Positions 33,401 through 34,358 of a stretch of DNA of 34,358 bases are shown here, piece by piece. The stretch comes from Chthoniobacteraceae bacterium. Its GTDB lineage: Bacteria > Verrucomicrobiota > Verrucomicrobiia > Chthoniobacterales > Chthoniobacteraceae. Both the position numbers and the translations under genes were made by a program. Each line of letters begins with the position of its first letter. Position 1 is the first letter of the stretch. The stretch is from positions 1-34,358 of the forward strand of contig CANJNZ010000048.1 of the NCBI GenBank assembly GCA_947476045.1. The letters are read 5' to 3'. The notes beneath the pieces are model-generated. The model saw only the letters and a list, made by a program, of their open reading frames with translations, had not been told where the DNA came from and made no database searches.

Positions 33401-34061
33401 CGTGGCTAAGCGCATTGACGGTTTCGACGGCGAGATTCGTTGCGACGTTACCGGCGTCCCATCCGGCTGGTATGTGAACACGCCGCTCGTGGTGCAGGCG
33501 GGGCACTTGAAAGCCAGTGGAGTGATTTCCGCGCTGCCCGGCGCAAAGCAACCGACCGAAGAGGAGTGGAAAGCGGTGCGCATCACAGCGAGCGCGGATG
33601 TTCTTGGAAAAAAAGTCGTCCACGAAGTCGCAGCGCCGGAGATGCCGAAGCTGAAAGACGCGCCGAAGCTGTTTGTCTCACTTCACCGCGGCACGCCGGA
33701 TCACAAAGCACCGCCGTTTTCCGTCGGCGAGCCATCGAAGCCACGAGAAATCACCATTGCACCCGGCGAGATCATCCCCGCATGGCTCGTGGCGAAGCGT
33801 GCAGGTGAAAGCGACGTGCTGCGCTTCGATGTGGAGAATCTCCCGCACGGCGTGATCGTGGACAGTCTCGGCCTCAACGGTATCACGCTGCTCGAAGGGC
33901 AGGAGAGTGTGGAGATTTTCATCAAGGCCGAATCATGGGTGCCCGAGCAGGACCGCCTCGCTTTCGCCGCGTGTCGTGAGGCTGGTAAGCAAGCTTCGCT
34001 ACCAGTGCTCATCCACGTGCGAAAGAAGGACGTGAAGTCGGACATCGTGAATGTGAAGTGA
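30414..34061 (+). CDS. Secreted PSCyt1 cytochrome / WD40 / PPC-domain protein
   Basis: A 1215-aa protein. The ATG at 30414 begins a signal peptide (RLCFILLFLAVRLLA). Residues about 20-120 are a planctomycete-type cytochrome domain with EDRCLDCHAADDPEGKF (one heme) and KKKFMPPGKRDKLTAEEIEA, the usual PP-G pattern with a distal Met. Residues about 135-435 hold about seven WD40 blades, for example LSPDGRTLATGSYDQKIKLW. An IPT-like beta domain follows (VERGKEVAVKLLGSNLP). Then come a PPC domain (about 555-660, ISQPGESDRYEFDAKAGQTI) and further beta domains, one with YKFAARAGVTYTIETDA. In PVC bacteria such proteins are often encoded beside DUF1501 and PSD1 genes; neither lies within this window. 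The electron partner is unknown. Confidence 0.9.
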   Translation: MRLCFILLFLAVRLLAEEPDYFPAVAKLIEDRCLDCHAADDPEGKFVMESHADILKGGESGKAFEAGKGTESLMVKYLRGEVVKDGKKKFMPPGKRDKLTAEEIEAFVKWIDAGAKPPQRAMDKKVVEVPKVLPKGAPRVAVTALAFSPQAKLVAVGRYGVVELMDARSQAVVKRLEGHRGNVNAIVWSADGAELFAASGESAVAGEVKEWSVADAKVLRTFAGHRDMIYALALSPDGRTLATGSYDQKIKLWNVADGAERRTLSGHNGAVFGLAFRPDGKLLASASADRTVKLWDVASGERRDTFSQPLKEQLAVAWSADGKRLAAGGADNRIRIWQVSPEARETTNPLLIARFAHDQPILRVLWSADGKSLLSSAQDGIVKVWDADVQERLALEKQSDWPTALAFAGDALVVGRADGGVAFYEGASGKVIAPQTSSIECGKRRTLRRVLCQGTDSKKDEAKHAPKPEVASASPREVERGKEVAVKLLGSNLPKSLLVKCADERVAIKITSIKPDEISLAVSIPADLPRNGYDVIISTDDGKEFDRVPLRVGDLPVSDFPAKSTRETLAQLPVSAWGVISQPGESDRYEFDAKAGQTIVFDITASSLGSSADAVISLTDSAGRVLATSRKFTRGDAFIAHTFADGGRYALTVGAAQAGGSKEHFYNLVIGELPYVTGVFPLSVAANTETELELIGYNLPTETAARTLKVKAGANGMVPLTIEKFRSRTNANLPVSELPNFIESGSNRSLQSAQMISMPSSMNGRISTAGQTGYYKFAARAGVTYTIETDATKRGSPMDTKLAVLCSDGRPVERMLLQAVRDSALTFRPINSTDGEARVDNWREMELNQLLWMQGEVAKLFSMPEGPDSGFGFYLNDEKRIAYFNTTATAHPLDEPCYIVEPHPPGTKLVANGLPIFTLHYENDDDGLRELGSDSRILFTAPKDGEFVIRVQDSRGFGGERYSYRLLLHEARPDFSVSATGFEYQVSAGSGKAFTYVAKRIDGFDGEIRCDVTGVPSGWYVNTPLVVQAGHLKASGVISALPGAKQPTEEEWKAVRITASADVLGKKVVHEVAAPEMPKLKDAPKLFVSLHRGTPDHKAPPFSVGEPSKPREITIAPGEIIPAWLVAKRAGESDVLRFDVENLPHGVIVDSLGLNGITLLEGQESVEIFIKAESWVPEQDRLAFAACREAGKQASLPVLIHVRKKDVKSDIVNVK

Positions 34062-34209
34062 GGCGCGGTTACTTGATTGCCTAAGCGGAAGCACCACCGT
34101 TTTCGATCTTGACATCTGATGCAGATTCAGGGGATATCTGCGCAACAGTAGGGCGTTTCCGGGCCTTTAAGAATTTCAAATTTTCTTCGTCCGCGACATT
34201 TCAGAGTAA

Positions 34210-34358
34210 TGAGGTGGACCCCGAAATTCGGGCCAGGGGCTAAGCTATAAAATGGCGGTGGAAGGCGTGTTCAAACACAACACAAAGAACCACCAAAATA
34301 TGAAACAAAAACGTAAGCGGCACAAAGCCGCATTTAAGGCCCGCGTCGCCCTCGAAGC
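34210..34358 (+). mobile_element. Left end of an IS3-family insertion sequence (partial)
   Basis: The likely terminal inverted repeat begins TGAGGTGGACCCCGAAATTC at 34210, with the TG end and CCCC typical of this group. It contains the small palindrome CCCGAA-A-TTCGGG. About 90 bp later an OrfA-type transposase frame starts. The element continues beyond the window, so its right end and target duplication cannot be seen. Confidence 0.7.
34300..34358 (+). CDS. IS3-family transposase OrfA, N-terminal fragment
   Basis: Nineteen codons are visible, beginning MKQKRKRHKAAFKARVALEA with the last codon cut by the window edge. The basic start and the HxAAFKARVALEA phrase are characteristic of the helix-turn-helix OrfA of IS3/IS911-type elements, which binds the element ends. 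The frame is intact as far as seen. Confidence 0.8.
   Translation, partial: MKQKRKRHKAAFKARVALE

Noticed and set aside
34062-34209. Promoter or RNA gene before the insertion sequence
   Set aside because: A TTGACA-like hexamer near 34109 has no convincing partner at the right distance, and no fold is evident.

Overview
The window looks like a chromosomal segment of a free-living member of the PVC superphylum, most likely Verrucomicrobiota. The evidence is gene content. There are three secreted proteins pairing a PVC-type membrane-bound dehydrogenase domain with a CxxCH cytochrome domain, and one planctomycete-type cytochrome (PSCyt1)/WD40 protein. There are Tat-exported Gfo/Idh/MocA oxidoreductases and polysaccharide deacetylases carrying autotransporter-associated (PATR) repeats. 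The assignment is an inference from families, not from a marker gene. No rRNA, tRNA or CRISPR was found.

Layout, left to right. (1) 1-1.7 kb: a C-terminally truncated verrucomicrobial-type small protein, a 21-bp tandem array, an attC-like hairpin and a small ORF flanked by integron core-site motifs. (2) 1.86-9.2 kb: two tandem paralogous secreted deacetylases with PATR tails; the second has an extra SGNH esterase domain. (3) 9.2-13.7 kb: a repeat-rich gap, a Tat-exported oxidoreductase, a small secreted protein and a heme-binding dehydrogenase-like protein. (4) 13.7-19.7 kb, minus strand: a 1462-aa ceramidase/LamG/dehydrogenase/HEAT/cytochrome fusion and a frameshifted bicovalent-FAD oxidase. 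(5) 19.8-25.4 kb: another heme-binding protein, a nested-hairpin repeat element, and a coupled secreted trio (CBM9-like, transglutaminase-like, CAP). (6) 25.5-27.5 kb, minus strand: three overlapping genes (oxidoreductase, ABM monooxygenase, membrane protein). (7) 27.7-29.4 kb: a leucine-rich-repeat protein, then two more 21-bp arrays of unrelated sequence. (8) 29.4-34.1 kb: a PfkB sugar kinase and a 1215-aa cytochrome/WD40/PPC protein. (9) The right edge enters an IS3-family element.

Taken together the genes suggest extracytoplasmic carbohydrate processing: deacetylation and ester hydrolysis, sugar or polyol oxidation feeding c-type cytochromes, glycan binding, and intracellular sugar phosphorylation. 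The least explained content is non-coding. Three tandem arrays share an exact 21-bp period but not a sequence; one of them repeats a 12-bp perfect palindrome every two helical turns. A 212-bp element is built from small hairpins, most with 3-nt loops, arranged in mirror symmetry. There is also a decayed integron-cassette-like structure. These are the best candidates for something undescribed.
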